A DNA stretch of 42,246 nt from an uncultured Prevotella sp. GTDB lineage: Bacteria > Bacteroidota > Bacteroidia > Bacteroidales > Bacteroidaceae. Made by a program: the position numbers and the translations under genes. Location of the stretch: the NCBI GenBank assembly GCA_947177775.1, contig CAMWVS010000024.1:1-42246 (forward strand), given 5' to 3'. Shown here piece by piece: positions 1 through 8,361 of the stretch. Numbering within the stretch: the first letter of the stretch is position 1; every line of letters begins with the position of its first letter. Under the pieces are notes generated by a model. That model saw only the letters and a list, made by a program, of their open reading frames with translations, had not been told where the DNA came from and made no database searches.

Positions 1-4
1 TCAT

Positions 5-52
5 AAAAAACTGCACTCCAAAAGTTTTTTGTCTAACTTTTGGGGTGCAGTT
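5..52 (-). terminator. Long inverted repeat, probable terminator for the minus strand
   Basis: An 18-base arm at 9-26 pairs with 35-52 with a single mismatch (a G-T wobble in RNA), around an 8-base loop. Read on the minus strand the stem is followed directly by a T-run (A-run at 5-10 on plus), the form of an intrinsic terminator. On the plus strand only a weak T tract follows. The gene it would end is not visible; it could also belong to a gene outside the window on the left. Confidence 0.5.
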
Positions 53-353
53 CAATTTGAACTGCCTCTTTTTTTGTCCCTACTATGTAGTTCTGCCTCA
101 CCCTCATCATAAAACTCTAATCATGTTTCGTTGCCCCTTCGGGGGCGCACCTATAGTCATCGTTCATTTTTTTATCCAATATTGAGCAGCGAAAAAATAT
201 GTCCCTATCCGTGGAGGAGCGTGCTTCATATATTTTCGGGTGGGCACATCTCACTCCAAATGCCAGACGAGTCTTGTTTATATCTATAAATAGCGTTCCG
301 CAATGGCGCGTTTGTTGAAAAGATTTGTAATATAAAAAATGTGAACGCGCTTT

Positions 354-385
354 TTTGTTGTTATAATTAAAAATGATTATCTTTG
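354..385 (+). promoter_or_regulatory. Bacteroidetes-type promoter for the LRR operon
   Basis: TTTG at 354-357, a 20-base spacer and TATCTTTG at 378-385 fit the -33 (TTTG) and -7 (TAnnTTTG) elements of the Bacteroidetes primary sigma factor. It would give a leader of roughly 145 bases. A second TATCTTTG lies at 444-451 without a clear -33 box and may be a second start. Confidence 0.6.
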
Positions 386-412
386 CAGAAAATAGGCTGC
401 TCTCGGCAATCT

Positions 413-426
413 GTGAACAAGTTCAC
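413..426. promoter_or_regulatory. Perfect inverted repeat, possible operator
   Basis: GTGAAC-aa-GTTCAC is a perfect 6-base inverted repeat with a 2-base spacer. It lies between the promoter at 354-385 and the second -7-like element at 444-451, in a position where a dimeric regulator could act. That role is inferred from position only. Confidence 0.3.
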
Positions 427-538
427 ATTGCACTCGTTTGCACTATCTTTGCTACGGAATGTAAAGTATAGTTTGTCAATGTGACTCTATATCATGCAAA
501 TTGATGAATAACAATAAATTAAAAGTAAATATAACATT

Positions 539-2842
539 ATGAGAAAACTATTCTTATCCGTGTTATTGTGCTGTCTCGCTGCAATCAGCGGGCATGCGCA
601 GAATGTTACCGTGACGGATATCACGGTGGAGACCGAGGGGCAGCTCGGATATAAAGTGCTTGAGGTGTACAACGCCTTCGATGAAGTGAAAGGATTAAGA
701 ATCTCTGGACCTATAAATGAAGAGGACTGGAAGACGCTGAAGGAGATGCCATATCTTAAAGAGTTGTATATGGATGATGCGATAGTTTTGAATGAAGCTG
801 TGCCGGAGAGTCAGTTTTATAAACATAACAGTTTAGAGATAGTAACATTACCATATTCGTGTAAGACGATTGGGATAGAAGTTTTCCGATATTGCGGAAA
901 TCTACAATCCGTAACGATGCCCAATGTGACATTGATAGAAGGCTATGCTTTCGGATATTGCTATGATTTACAATCCGTAACGATGCCTAATGTGGTATCA
1001 ATAGGACACGACGCTTTCTATGGTTGCAGGAATCTACAATCCATAAGCCTTCCTAATGTGACATCAATAGGAAGCAATGCTTTCAATAGTTGCAGGAATC
1101 TACAATCCATAAGCCTTCCTAATGTGTTATCAATAGGAAACTACGCCTTTGGGGACTGCGCCAGCCTTACATCAATCAACCTTTCAGACAAGCTGACCAC
1201 GTTAGGTTATGGATGCTTTGGGTCTTGCATCAATCTTACCACTCTTGTCCTTCCAGCATCTCTAATCGAAATTCCTGATGGAGTATTTGACAACTGCAAT
1301 AAAATACGCGAAATAGAGTGTAATGCTCCCGTTCCGCCGGCTGTCGGCACGTTCCCTTTTGCCAACGAAGTCATCTACGCCGCCACGTTGCGTGTGCAGA
1401 GCGCTTCGATGCAATCGTATAAGGACGACCCGTTCTGGGGAAGATTTGCTCATTGGGAAGAAAGTCCCACGCGCATCACCGACTTGATTCTTAACAATAA
1501 CTATACACTCAATGAGGATGTCCGGCTGGACAAACTCAATCTCACTGTCATGCCCGGTGTGGCGTTCACCATTTATGGCAATGCGCTGCAGGAGTTCAAG
1601 AGCGTGACGCTGATGGCTAACAATGGCGGTTGCGGCGTGTTCATGAGCAACAGCAACGCCGTGATGAGCGACGCAACGCAGATAAAATATGAGATGGTGC
1701 CGTCGAAGTGGTACTACGTTACGCTGCCTTTCGATGTCGACATGACCGCAATGGAGGTGACGGACGACGCCTTGCTCGCCATCTACGACTATGACGGCGA
1801 GACACGTGCGGTCAACGGAACGGGCGGAAGCTGGCGCCGTGTGACGGAGGGAACGCTGCGGGCCAGACAGGGATATATCATTCAGGCCAGCAAGCAGACC
1901 GTGCTGACGCTGAAAGCGGGTTACAGCAATCTGAACGCGGCCTTCACGCCCTACGCCGTGACCACGCCGCTGAGCGAATGGCCGTCGGAGTTGGGTGCGC
2001 CGGAAGCCGGTTGGAACTTCGTGGGCAATCCCTATCCGACATATTTCGACATCCGTCACATGGATTTCTCGGCTCCCATCACCGTGTGGAACGGTTCGAC
2101 ATACGCGGCATATTCTGTTGCTGACGACGAGTTGGCCCTGGCGCCGCTGCAGCCTTTCTTCGTTCAGTGTCCCGCCGGAACGGATCACATCACGTTCAAC
2201 ACGGCTGGCCGTCAGACCACGGCCACCATCGACCACAGCCGCATGGCTGTGCCACGCAGCAGTGAGGCCGCCTTGCGCCGGCTGGTCAATCTGACTCTGA
2301 CTTCCGCCGACGGAACGGAGCACGACCGCACCCGCGTTGTGGTGAACGCCGGAGCGACGGACGGATATGAGATGAACTGCGACGCGGCCAAGATGATGAG
2401 TAGCGACGCCTCGGTGGCACAGATGTGGACCCAGCGCGACGGCACACGCTACGCCATCAACGAGGGACCGCAAGCCGGCGGTCGTGTAGCCGTTGAACTT
2501 TATCTTCCTGCGGCTGGCGAATATTCCATTGCCGCCCCGCGGGCCGACATCGGCGCCAAGCTCTATGACAGCCTGACAGGAACGGAGACATTGCTCAACG
2601 ATGGCGGGACATATACGTTTGCCGTGGCCGATGGCGGCAATCTCGCCGGACGCTTCTTCCTCGTGCTTGCCAACGGAACTACGGGAATATGCACGGCTAT
2701 TACAGCCGACAGTGAGGCCGGTGCCGATGTATATTATACCGTTGACGGCCGCCGTGCCGGCACAGCTGCAGACGTGCTTCCGGCCGGTGTATATGTGAAG
2801 AAGAACAACAAGGGCAATGCCGTTAAAGTGATAGTACGATGA
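539..2842 (+). CDS. Secreted leucine-rich-repeat (BspA/LRR_5-type) protein
   Basis: 767 residues. A signal peptide (MRKLFLSVLLCCLAAISGHA) is followed by a cap containing a 'GPINEEDW' element, then about seven LRR_5-type repeats of 22-23 residues (roughly residues 98-265) with the recurrent pattern L-x-S-[IV]-x-[LM]-P-N-V-x-x-I-G-x-x-A-F-x-x-C. A long beta-rich region follows, and the end (about 735-767: TVDGRR...LPAGVYV...VKVIVR) resembles the C-terminal sorting-type tails seen on exported Bacteroidetes proteins. BspA-type repeats are known for binding host matrix or other bacteria, so an adhesin-like surface role is likely but inferred. The stop overlaps the next start (ATGA), so the genes are translationally coupled. 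Confidence 0.85.
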   Translation: MRKLFLSVLLCCLAAISGHAQNVTVTDITVETEGQLGYKVLEVYNAFDEVKGLRISGPINEEDWKTLKEMPYLKELYMDDAIVLNEAVPESQFYKHNSLEIVTLPYSCKTIGIEVFRYCGNLQSVTMPNVTLIEGYAFGYCYDLQSVTMPNVVSIGHDAFYGCRNLQSISLPNVTSIGSNAFNSCRNLQSISLPNVLSIGNYAFGDCASLTSINLSDKLTTLGYGCFGSCINLTTLVLPASLIEIPDGVFDNCNKIREIECNAPVPPAVGTFPFANEVIYAATLRVQSASMQSYKDDPFWGRFAHWEESPTRITDLILNNNYTLNEDVRLDKLNLTVMPGVAFTIYGNALQEFKSVTLMANNGGCGVFMSNSNAVMSDATQIKYEMVPSKWYYVTLPFDVDMTAMEVTDDALLAIYDYDGETRAVNGTGGSWRRVTEGTLRARQGYIIQASKQTVLTLKAGYSNLNAAFTPYAVTTPLSEWPSELGAPEAGWNFVGNPYPTYFDIRHMDFSAPITVWNGSTYAAYSVADDELALAPLQPFFVQCPAGTDHITFNTAGRQTTATIDHSRMAVPRSSEAALRRLVNLTLTSADGTEHDRTRVVVNAGATDGYEMNCDAAKMMSSDASVAQMWTQRDGTRYAINEGPQAGGRVAVELYLPAAGEYSIAAPRADIGAKLYDSLTGTETLLNDGGTYTFAVADGGNLAGRFFLVLANGTTGICTAITADSEAGADVYYTVDGRRAGTAADVLPAGVYVKKNNKGNAVKVIVR
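1024..1155 (+). repeat. 66-base tandem repeats inside the LRR gene
   Basis: Successive LRR units are nearly identical at DNA level with a 66-base (22-codon) period: the unit starting at 1024 recurs at 1090 with very few differences over its first 37 bases. Two earlier units (around 902 and 968) form a second similar pair. This suggests recent unit duplication. Confidence 0.75.
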
Positions 2843-4326
2843 TAAGAGATAGATTGAGAACGGCGGTGACGGTCTTCCTGTTGGCAGTCGCATCGGCGGT
2901 GGAGGCTCAGTGGACGGGGTTCGACCCCGACACGCCTCCCGAACCGGGCCAGCGCGGCGTTGTCGTGCTGACAAGCCGACCCGAAGGCGCTGCAACGCTG
3001 ATCGGTGGCGGAAGCTATACGCCGGGAACGACGGCCCGTATCAGCAGTTCACGCACGAGCGCCGTGTGGAAGTTTGAAGGATGGCTGAACGAGAGCGGCG
3101 ACACCATCAGCCGCTCCACCGCGATATCATTGCCGGTAACGGCAGGCGTGACACGCCTCGCTGCCTGTTACAAGGAAGACACGGACACGTTCCATGTCGC
3201 TCTTTCAGCCAATCCGGCGGAAGCTATATATAGTATGTATGGTGGCGGCACATACGACAACACGGAACGGCCATACATTCATTTATCTAAAAGAACCGGA
3301 TTCCGTTTCCAGAGCTGGACGCGCAACGGCGAGGTCGTATCAGAGCAACAGTCTTTCTACTATGACCGCCGCGACGGAGAGAATGATGTCACGCTTGTGG
3401 CCAACTTCATATTCGACCCGACAACGCCGGCCGAACCGGACACGGCGCGTCTGCGCCACACGGTCTACATACAGTGTGACCCCGATGTGGGCGGCACGGT
3501 GAACTATCCCGACGGAACGACCATGCTTGAAGGCGACGAGATAACGCTGACGGCACGGCCCAACAAGGACTTTGTCTTCATGGGATGGCTGCGTGACGGC
3601 GTGGAAGTGTCGTCAGAGAAGTCATACACGCTGCGCATGGGGCGCACCAACACCTATATGACGGCCCGATTCATGTATTCGCCCGACACGCCGGAGGAAC
3701 CGCTCATGCCCGTGCAGCACACATACGCCGTCTATGCGGGAACGGTGACGGTCAATCCCGGACTGTCCGTCTACCTGCCGATATCGCTTGAGAACACCGG
3801 TGACATCGACAATCTGGAATTCACATTACGCATGCCCCGGACGTTCACAGTGGAGAAATCCAAAACGCAGACGACTACGCGTACTCAGGGATTTGTCACG
3901 ACGACGGAGTGTCACGTTGCGGGTGACAGCACGGAGGTGGACGTTAGGATAACGGGCGACAAACCGTTTGCCTATAACAACGGTGCCGTTGTCAATCTCT
4001 ATCTGACCGCGGCCGACACGACTTCGTTGGGCACTTACGGGGTCAACTTCGTTTCAGCTACGGGATATGACGGGACGAGCATACGCCATCCGTCCACCCA
4101 TGGCGGCACAATAATCGTTGAGCGGGCACTGCCGACCGACATGCTTGGCGATGTCAACGGCGACGGACGTATCAACATTCAGGATGTGGCAATGCTGACG
4201 GGATATATCAACGGCCGGCGTTACGACAGTTTCATAAAGAAAAATGCTGATATCAACGGTGACGGACGCATCAATATCGCGGATGTGGCGTTGTTGGTTG
4301 AATTGGTTATAATATATAATATGTAA
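2839..4326 (+). CDS. Secreted InlB-like repeat / cohesin-like / dockerin protein
   Basis: 495 residues with an N-terminal signal peptide ending near VASAVEAQ. About residues 35-285 carry three similar beta repeats with the signature F-x-x-W-x-x-x-G-x-x-[VI]-S (FEGWLNESG, FQSWTRNGE, FMGWLRDGV), like divergent InlB B-repeats. About 295-430 is a beta domain resembling cohesin (PISLENTGDIDNLEFTL). The C-terminus (about 435-495) has a type I dockerin: two copies of D-[VI]-N-G-D-G-R-I-N-I-x-D-V-A-[ML]-L separated by about 20 residues, the calcium-binding EF-hand-like loop. The start codon overlaps the preceding stop, and the next gene begins 15 bases on. It probably takes part in protein assembly at the cell surface; the partner is not proven. 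Confidence 0.8.
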   Translation: MIRDRLRTAVTVFLLAVASAVEAQWTGFDPDTPPEPGQRGVVVLTSRPEGAATLIGGGSYTPGTTARISSSRTSAVWKFEGWLNESGDTISRSTAISLPVTAGVTRLAACYKEDTDTFHVALSANPAEAIYSMYGGGTYDNTERPYIHLSKRTGFRFQSWTRNGEVVSEQQSFYYDRRDGENDVTLVANFIFDPTTPAEPDTARLRHTVYIQCDPDVGGTVNYPDGTTMLEGDEITLTARPNKDFVFMGWLRDGVEVSSEKSYTLRMGRTNTYMTARFMYSPDTPEEPLMPVQHTYAVYAGTVTVNPGLSVYLPISLENTGDIDNLEFTLRMPRTFTVEKSKTQTTTRTQGFVTTTECHVAGDSTEVDVRITGDKPFAYNNGAVVNLYLTAADTTSLGTYGVNFVSATGYDGTSIRHPSTHGGTIIVERALPTDMLGDVNGDGRINIQDVAMLTGYINGRRYDSFIKKNADINGDGRINIADVALLVELVIIYNM

Positions 4327-4341
4327 GAAGACAAAATCAAG

Positions 4342-5841
4342 ATGAAAAGACTGATGACAATGATGATTGGCGTTATGGCTGTTGTGGCGGCATGGGCCGG
4401 CAACAGCAGGATGACGCTGTCTGACATATACTATAGTGACACGTACGGCGGATGGGTGGTTGAGCTCGGACTTGACAATCCCGATGAGACGGTGAATGCG
4501 TTCCAGTGTGACATCGCCATACCTTCGCCGTTTGTGTTTGATGTGGGTTCGTATGCTTTTACGGAACGTGCTCTTGAACTGAAGATGGGAAAATATGTCG
4601 ACACCCATACATGTTCATCGGCAGTCCGGAGCAACGGCTGTCTGCGCGTTCTTGTCTACTCGTCCGAGAACAAAGCCATAAAGGGCACGGACGGAACGGT
4701 GTTGGTGCTGGCCTTGAAAGACGCCTCGCAATATTTCGCTATACCGCATGACCATCGTGGCAATGCCAACATGACTAACATCGCGCTGACGCGTTCGGTT
4801 GACGGTCAGATAGTGGAGGAGGCGGAATATCCGGAGGCCGTTGTGAATGACAGCACGTTGCAATGCTACAACTGCATGGACAACGCCGCTTTCGTCATTG
4901 GTGGCGTGACGGCCGGCGAGCTGGAGGAGATAAACGTCAATCTGTCCACGAATGACCGTTTGGTGACGGTGGACCTGACGCGTTGCAGTGACGCCACGCT
5001 CGGCACGCTGGACGTCAAGAACGGCAACACCATCATCATGGCGGCAGGAGAAAAGCAGGTGGACAACGAGCATAATGTGTTTTGGAAAGAGAACGGCGAA
5101 TGGATGTGCAACAGCTTTTGGCTGACGGATGAAGGCCTGTCGTTGTCGCTCCCGTTCAGTGCGCGGGCCAAAAAGTTCACGTACGACCGCAGCTATACAG
5201 GTGGAATATGGAACACGGTCTGTCTGCCGGTGGCGCTGACGCAGGAGCAATATGGCATGCTGAAAGAACGGAATGTCGTTGTCAGGCAGATGACGTCGTT
5301 TGATTCGGAGCATGCAACGGTGACATTCTCTGACGTTACGGACTTTCTGCCGAACGTGCCTTACGTTATACGTCCGGAGGAAGACGGAATCGTTTTCAGC
5401 GCTATTGAGAATGTCATGCTTGTGCCGTCGGAGCGCGTGAACATTGTTTCGGATGACCTCGTTATGTCCGGCAACTACGACTATATGGTCATCAACTCCA
5501 CGTCGGAGCAGGCCAGATATGGCTATGAGGAAGGAACGGGCGATTTCGTCAAGTTGGGACAGAACTGCATTCTGAAACCGTTCCGCTGTTTCCTCGAACT
5601 GGAAGCCGGACTTTCTTCGGCAAAACCGCGCATCTATATCTTGCAACAGGGAACTGACGGCATTTCCGGGGTTACCTCGGACGGCTTCCTTCGCGGGGCT
5701 TTTGGTGATACGTTTGCCGATCTCGAGGTCTATTCGGCCGACGGCCGGCGTGTGGCGGTATGTAGAGACGGTGATACCGGACGCCTCTTTCTGCCCGCCG
5801 GTGTCTACGTGATTGGCGGCAGGAAGGTCGTGATAAAGTGA
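4342..5841 (+). CDS. Secreted protein with cohesin-like N-terminus and sorting-type tail
   Basis: 499 residues. A signal peptide (to about WAG, residue 20) precedes a beta domain at about 25-165 with cohesin-like features (VELGLDNPDETVNAFQCDI ... GCLRVLVYSS ... GTVLVLALK). The middle resembles the wall-type beta region also seen in the LRR protein at 539 (W-x-T-V-C-L-P-V pattern at about 290-298; the LRR protein has W-Y-Y-V-T-L-P-F). The end (about 465-499: YSADGRRVAV...LPAGVYVIGGRKVVIK) matches the tail type of the first gene in this operon. It follows the dockerin gene by 15 bases and is the last gene before a strong terminator. A cohesin-like partner for the dockerin is a tempting inference only. 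Confidence 0.7.
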   Translation: MKRLMTMMIGVMAVVAAWAGNSRMTLSDIYYSDTYGGWVVELGLDNPDETVNAFQCDIAIPSPFVFDVGSYAFTERALELKMGKYVDTHTCSSAVRSNGCLRVLVYSSENKAIKGTDGTVLVLALKDASQYFAIPHDHRGNANMTNIALTRSVDGQIVEEAEYPEAVVNDSTLQCYNCMDNAAFVIGGVTAGELEEINVNLSTNDRLVTVDLTRCSDATLGTLDVKNGNTIIMAAGEKQVDNEHNVFWKENGEWMCNSFWLTDEGLSLSLPFSARAKKFTYDRSYTGGIWNTVCLPVALTQEQYGMLKERNVVVRQMTSFDSEHATVTFSDVTDFLPNVPYVIRPEEDGIVFSAIENVMLVPSERVNIVSDDLVMSGNYDYMVINSTSEQARYGYEEGTGDFVKLGQNCILKPFRCFLELEAGLSSAKPRIYILQQGTDGISGVTSDGFLRGAFGDTFADLEVYSADGRRVAVCRDGDTGRLFLPAGVYVIGGRKVVIK

Positions 5842-5960
5842 CATGGGAATTATTATAAAGTAATAAGAGAGATTCATCATCAAGTATTAATAAGCTGACA
5901 TAGACAGTCCGTCCGGAGCAAGAACGTCTGAGAAAACGGACTAGAACATAGTGAATCCAA

Positions 5961-6012
5961 GGGCGGGATGATAAAATGCTGATACGGTGTTTTGTCATCC
6001 CGCCCGTTTTTG
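5961..6012 (+). terminator. Intrinsic terminator of the LRR/dockerin operon
   Basis: GGGCGGGATGA at 5961-5971 pairs perfectly with TCATCCCGCCC at 5995-6005, followed by GTTTTTG. Position and form fit a rho-independent terminator about 120 bases past the last stop codon. Confidence 0.85.
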
Positions 6013-6090
6013 TCGCCTTTTCTCACCGCATCAAGATGGCGTCATTTTAAATTTATGCCGGCTAAGACTGCATATATCAGAGTTTTTGTG

Positions 6091-6098
6091 TACTTTTG
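6091..6098 (+). promoter_or_regulatory. -7 element for the peptidase gene
   Basis: TACTTTTG fits TAnnTTTG and sits 31 bases before the chosen start at 6130. No TTTG box is found at the usual distance upstream. Confidence 0.45.
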
Positions 6099-6129
6099 TA
6101 ACGATAATATTAAAACAAATGTAATAGAA

Positions 6130-8337
6130 ATGAAAAGGATAGCATTTATGTGTGCGGCATTACTGATGGCGGCATCCCAGATGTTTGCCGGCAACATGCT
6201 CAGCCTGAAGAGCATCACCTCCGGAGAATTTGCCGGTGAAAGGCTGGCGGCAGTGAAGCCTTTGGCTGACGGCGAGACATACGCCCAGATCAGCGCCGAC
6301 GGTAAGCAGATTGTGAAATATTCGTTCAAGACAGGACGTCAGACCGGTGTACTCTTTGATGTCAATACCGTCCGTGGTGCAAAGATAAAGTCCGTTGACG
6401 GCTATATCATGAGTCCTGACGGCCGGCGGATGCTGATACAGACAGACACCAAGGCCATCTATCGGCGTTCGTTCACTGCAGCATATTATATATACGACAT
6501 AAGGAACAACAAGATGGAGCCCCTTTCTGCCGGCGGCCCGCAGCAGACACCGCTCTTCTCGCCCGACGGCAATCAGATTGCCTTTGTCCGCGACAATAAT
6601 ATCTTCCTCGTGAAGCTGCTTTATGACAACGCCGAGAGCCAGGTGACCAAGGACGGCCGGCGCAACGAAATCATCAACGGCATACCCGATTGGGTCAACG
6701 AAGAAGAGTTCGGCATGTCCCGCAGCATGGTCTTTACGGCCGACGGACGTCAGATCTGCTGGATACGCTATGACGAGACTGCTGTCAGGGAGTATTCGTT
6801 TCCGCTCTTCCGTGGTTCCACTCCGGCAATGGACGAATATGGAGAATACCCCGGAGCATATACATACAAATATCCTGTGGCCGGGTCGGCAAACTCCAAG
6901 GTGGCCGTCTACAGCTATGACATCAAATCTCATCAGACGCGCCGTATAGACGTTCCGTTGGACGCCGACGGCTATATCCCCCGTATCGTCATGACGTCAG
7001 ACTCATCGAAGGTCGCGGTGTACACCATGAACCGCCATCAGGACTGCCTGTCCATTTACATGGCCAACCCGCTGTCCACCGTCTGCCAGCTCGTCATTCA
7101 GGACAAGGTCGACAAATACATGCGCGAGGAGTCAATGGACGGTATCCAGATAACCGACCGCCACATTATTGTTCCCAGCGAACGCGACGGCTACACCCAC
7201 TTGTACGTCTATTCGCTTACAGGCCAGCTGCAGCGTCAGATTGTGAAAGACAACTACGAAGTGACAGACCTCTACGGCATGGATGAGAAAACTGGCGACG
7301 TCTATTTCGCTGCCGCGCAGCTCGGACCGCAGGACCGTCAGATTCTTGTCGCCCGCAAAGACGGGAAGATTGAGCGTTTGACCAATCGTGAAGGCTTCAA
7401 CCGCGCTATCTTCAGTTCCGACTTCAAATACTTCATCAATATTTGGAGCGATATCAATACCCCCAATGAATATTCTATTTTCAGCAATACCGGAAAACGT
7501 CTCGTGACTCTTATCGACAACAAGGCGCTTGCGTCAAAGATGGCTTCGTATGACATGGGACGCCGTGAGATGTTCAGCCTGACCACGTCAGAGGGCATAC
7601 AGCTCAACGGATGGATGGTCAAGCCGGCAGACTTCAACGCGTCGAAGCGCTATCCCGTCATCATGTATCAGTATGGCGGTCCGGGCAGCCAGCAGGTTCT
7701 CAACCGCTGGGACATCGGAATGTGCGGTCAGGGTGCCGTCCTGGAACAGTATATGGCCCAGCAGGGCTATATTGTGGTCTGTGTGGACAACCGTGGAACG
7801 GGTGCGCGCGGAGCCGAGTTTGAGAAGTGTACATATCTTCATCTCGGTGAGCTGGAGGCCCGCGACCAGGTTGAGACAGCCCTGTGGCTCGGCCGTCAGT
7901 CGTATGTTGACAAAGACCGCATCGGAATATGGGGATGGAGCTATGGCGGCTGGAACACGCTGATGAGCATGAGCGAGGGCCGTCCTGTCTTCCGGGCCGG
8001 TGTAGCTGTCGCCCCGCCGACGGACTGGCGCTATTATGACACGGTATATACTGAGCGCTACATGCGCACACCGAAGGAAAATCCGGCCGGATATGCCGAC
8101 AATCCCATCAGCCGCGCCGACAAGCTTAGCGGCGCGTTGCTCATCTGCCACGGCATGGCTGACGATAACGTCCACTTCCGCAATACCGCCGAATACACCG
8201 AGGCGCTCGTCCAGGCGGACAAGGACTTCCGTGAGAACATCTACACCAACCGCAATCACGGAATCTACGGCGGCAACACGCGCAACCATCTGTTCCGTCA
8301 GATAATGAACTTCTTTAACGCAGAAATGAAGAAATAA
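6130..8337 (+). CDS. Dipeptidyl peptidase IV (S9B family), exported
   Basis: 735 residues from ATG 6130. A longer reading from 5992 would begin inside the terminator and lacks a signal peptide, whereas MKRIAFMCAALLMAASQMFA is a clear one. The N-terminal half is the DPP IV beta-propeller with the substrate-binding glutamate motif DWVNEEEFG (E191-E193). The C-terminal half is an alpha/beta hydrolase: nucleophile Ser604 in GWSYGG, Asp678/679 in GMADDNVHF and His710 in NRNHG. The enzyme removes N-terminal dipeptides, typically X-Pro, from peptides in the periplasm. Length is normal for the family. It is followed after 24 bases by the GH105-type gene, probably in one transcript. Confidence 0.93.
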   Translation: MKRIAFMCAALLMAASQMFAGNMLSLKSITSGEFAGERLAAVKPLADGETYAQISADGKQIVKYSFKTGRQTGVLFDVNTVRGAKIKSVDGYIMSPDGRRMLIQTDTKAIYRRSFTAAYYIYDIRNNKMEPLSAGGPQQTPLFSPDGNQIAFVRDNNIFLVKLLYDNAESQVTKDGRRNEIINGIPDWVNEEEFGMSRSMVFTADGRQICWIRYDETAVREYSFPLFRGSTPAMDEYGEYPGAYTYKYPVAGSANSKVAVYSYDIKSHQTRRIDVPLDADGYIPRIVMTSDSSKVAVYTMNRHQDCLSIYMANPLSTVCQLVIQDKVDKYMREESMDGIQITDRHIIVPSERDGYTHLYVYSLTGQLQRQIVKDNYEVTDLYGMDEKTGDVYFAAAQLGPQDRQILVARKDGKIERLTNREGFNRAIFSSDFKYFINIWSDINTPNEYSIFSNTGKRLVTLIDNKALASKMASYDMGRREMFSLTTSEGIQLNGWMVKPADFNASKRYPVIMYQYGGPGSQQVLNRWDIGMCGQGAVLEQYMAQQGYIVVCVDNRGTGARGAEFEKCTYLHLGELEARDQVETALWLGRQSYVDKDRIGIWGWSYGGWNTLMSMSEGRPVFRAGVAVAPPTDWRYYDTVYTERYMRTPKENPAGYADNPISRADKLSGALLICHGMADDNVHFRNTAEYTEALVQADKDFRENIYTNRNHGIYGGNTRNHLFRQIMNFFNAEMKK

Positions 8338-8361
8338 ACAAATCAAAAACTTTAGAGGAAT

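Larger units (their letters stand above)
1..538. other. Leader region before the LRR operon, no gene
   Basis: I see no convincing coding sequence here. The stretch holds a long inverted repeat near the left edge, a short GC hairpin (GCCCC-ttc-GGGGGC at 133-146), a degenerate copy of an element also found near 11414, and one or two promoters for the gene starting at 539. The rest is A+T-rich. Confidence 0.6.

Noticed and set aside
1262..2995. Long open frame on the minus strand (577 codons) opposite the LRR gene
   Set aside because: It mirrors the codon pattern of the plus-strand gene, has Arg/His/Val-rich sequence without any family feature, and no ribosome site or promoter. It is a shadow of the GC-rich third positions.
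4615..5883. Minus-strand open frame of 422 codons opposite the third operon gene
   Set aside because: Same reason: composition of a shadow frame, and the plus strand has a clear signal peptide and sorting-type tail.
5992..6129. N-terminal extension of the DPP IV frame
   Set aside because: It would start inside the operon terminator and upstream of the -7 element, and it hides the signal peptide at 6130.
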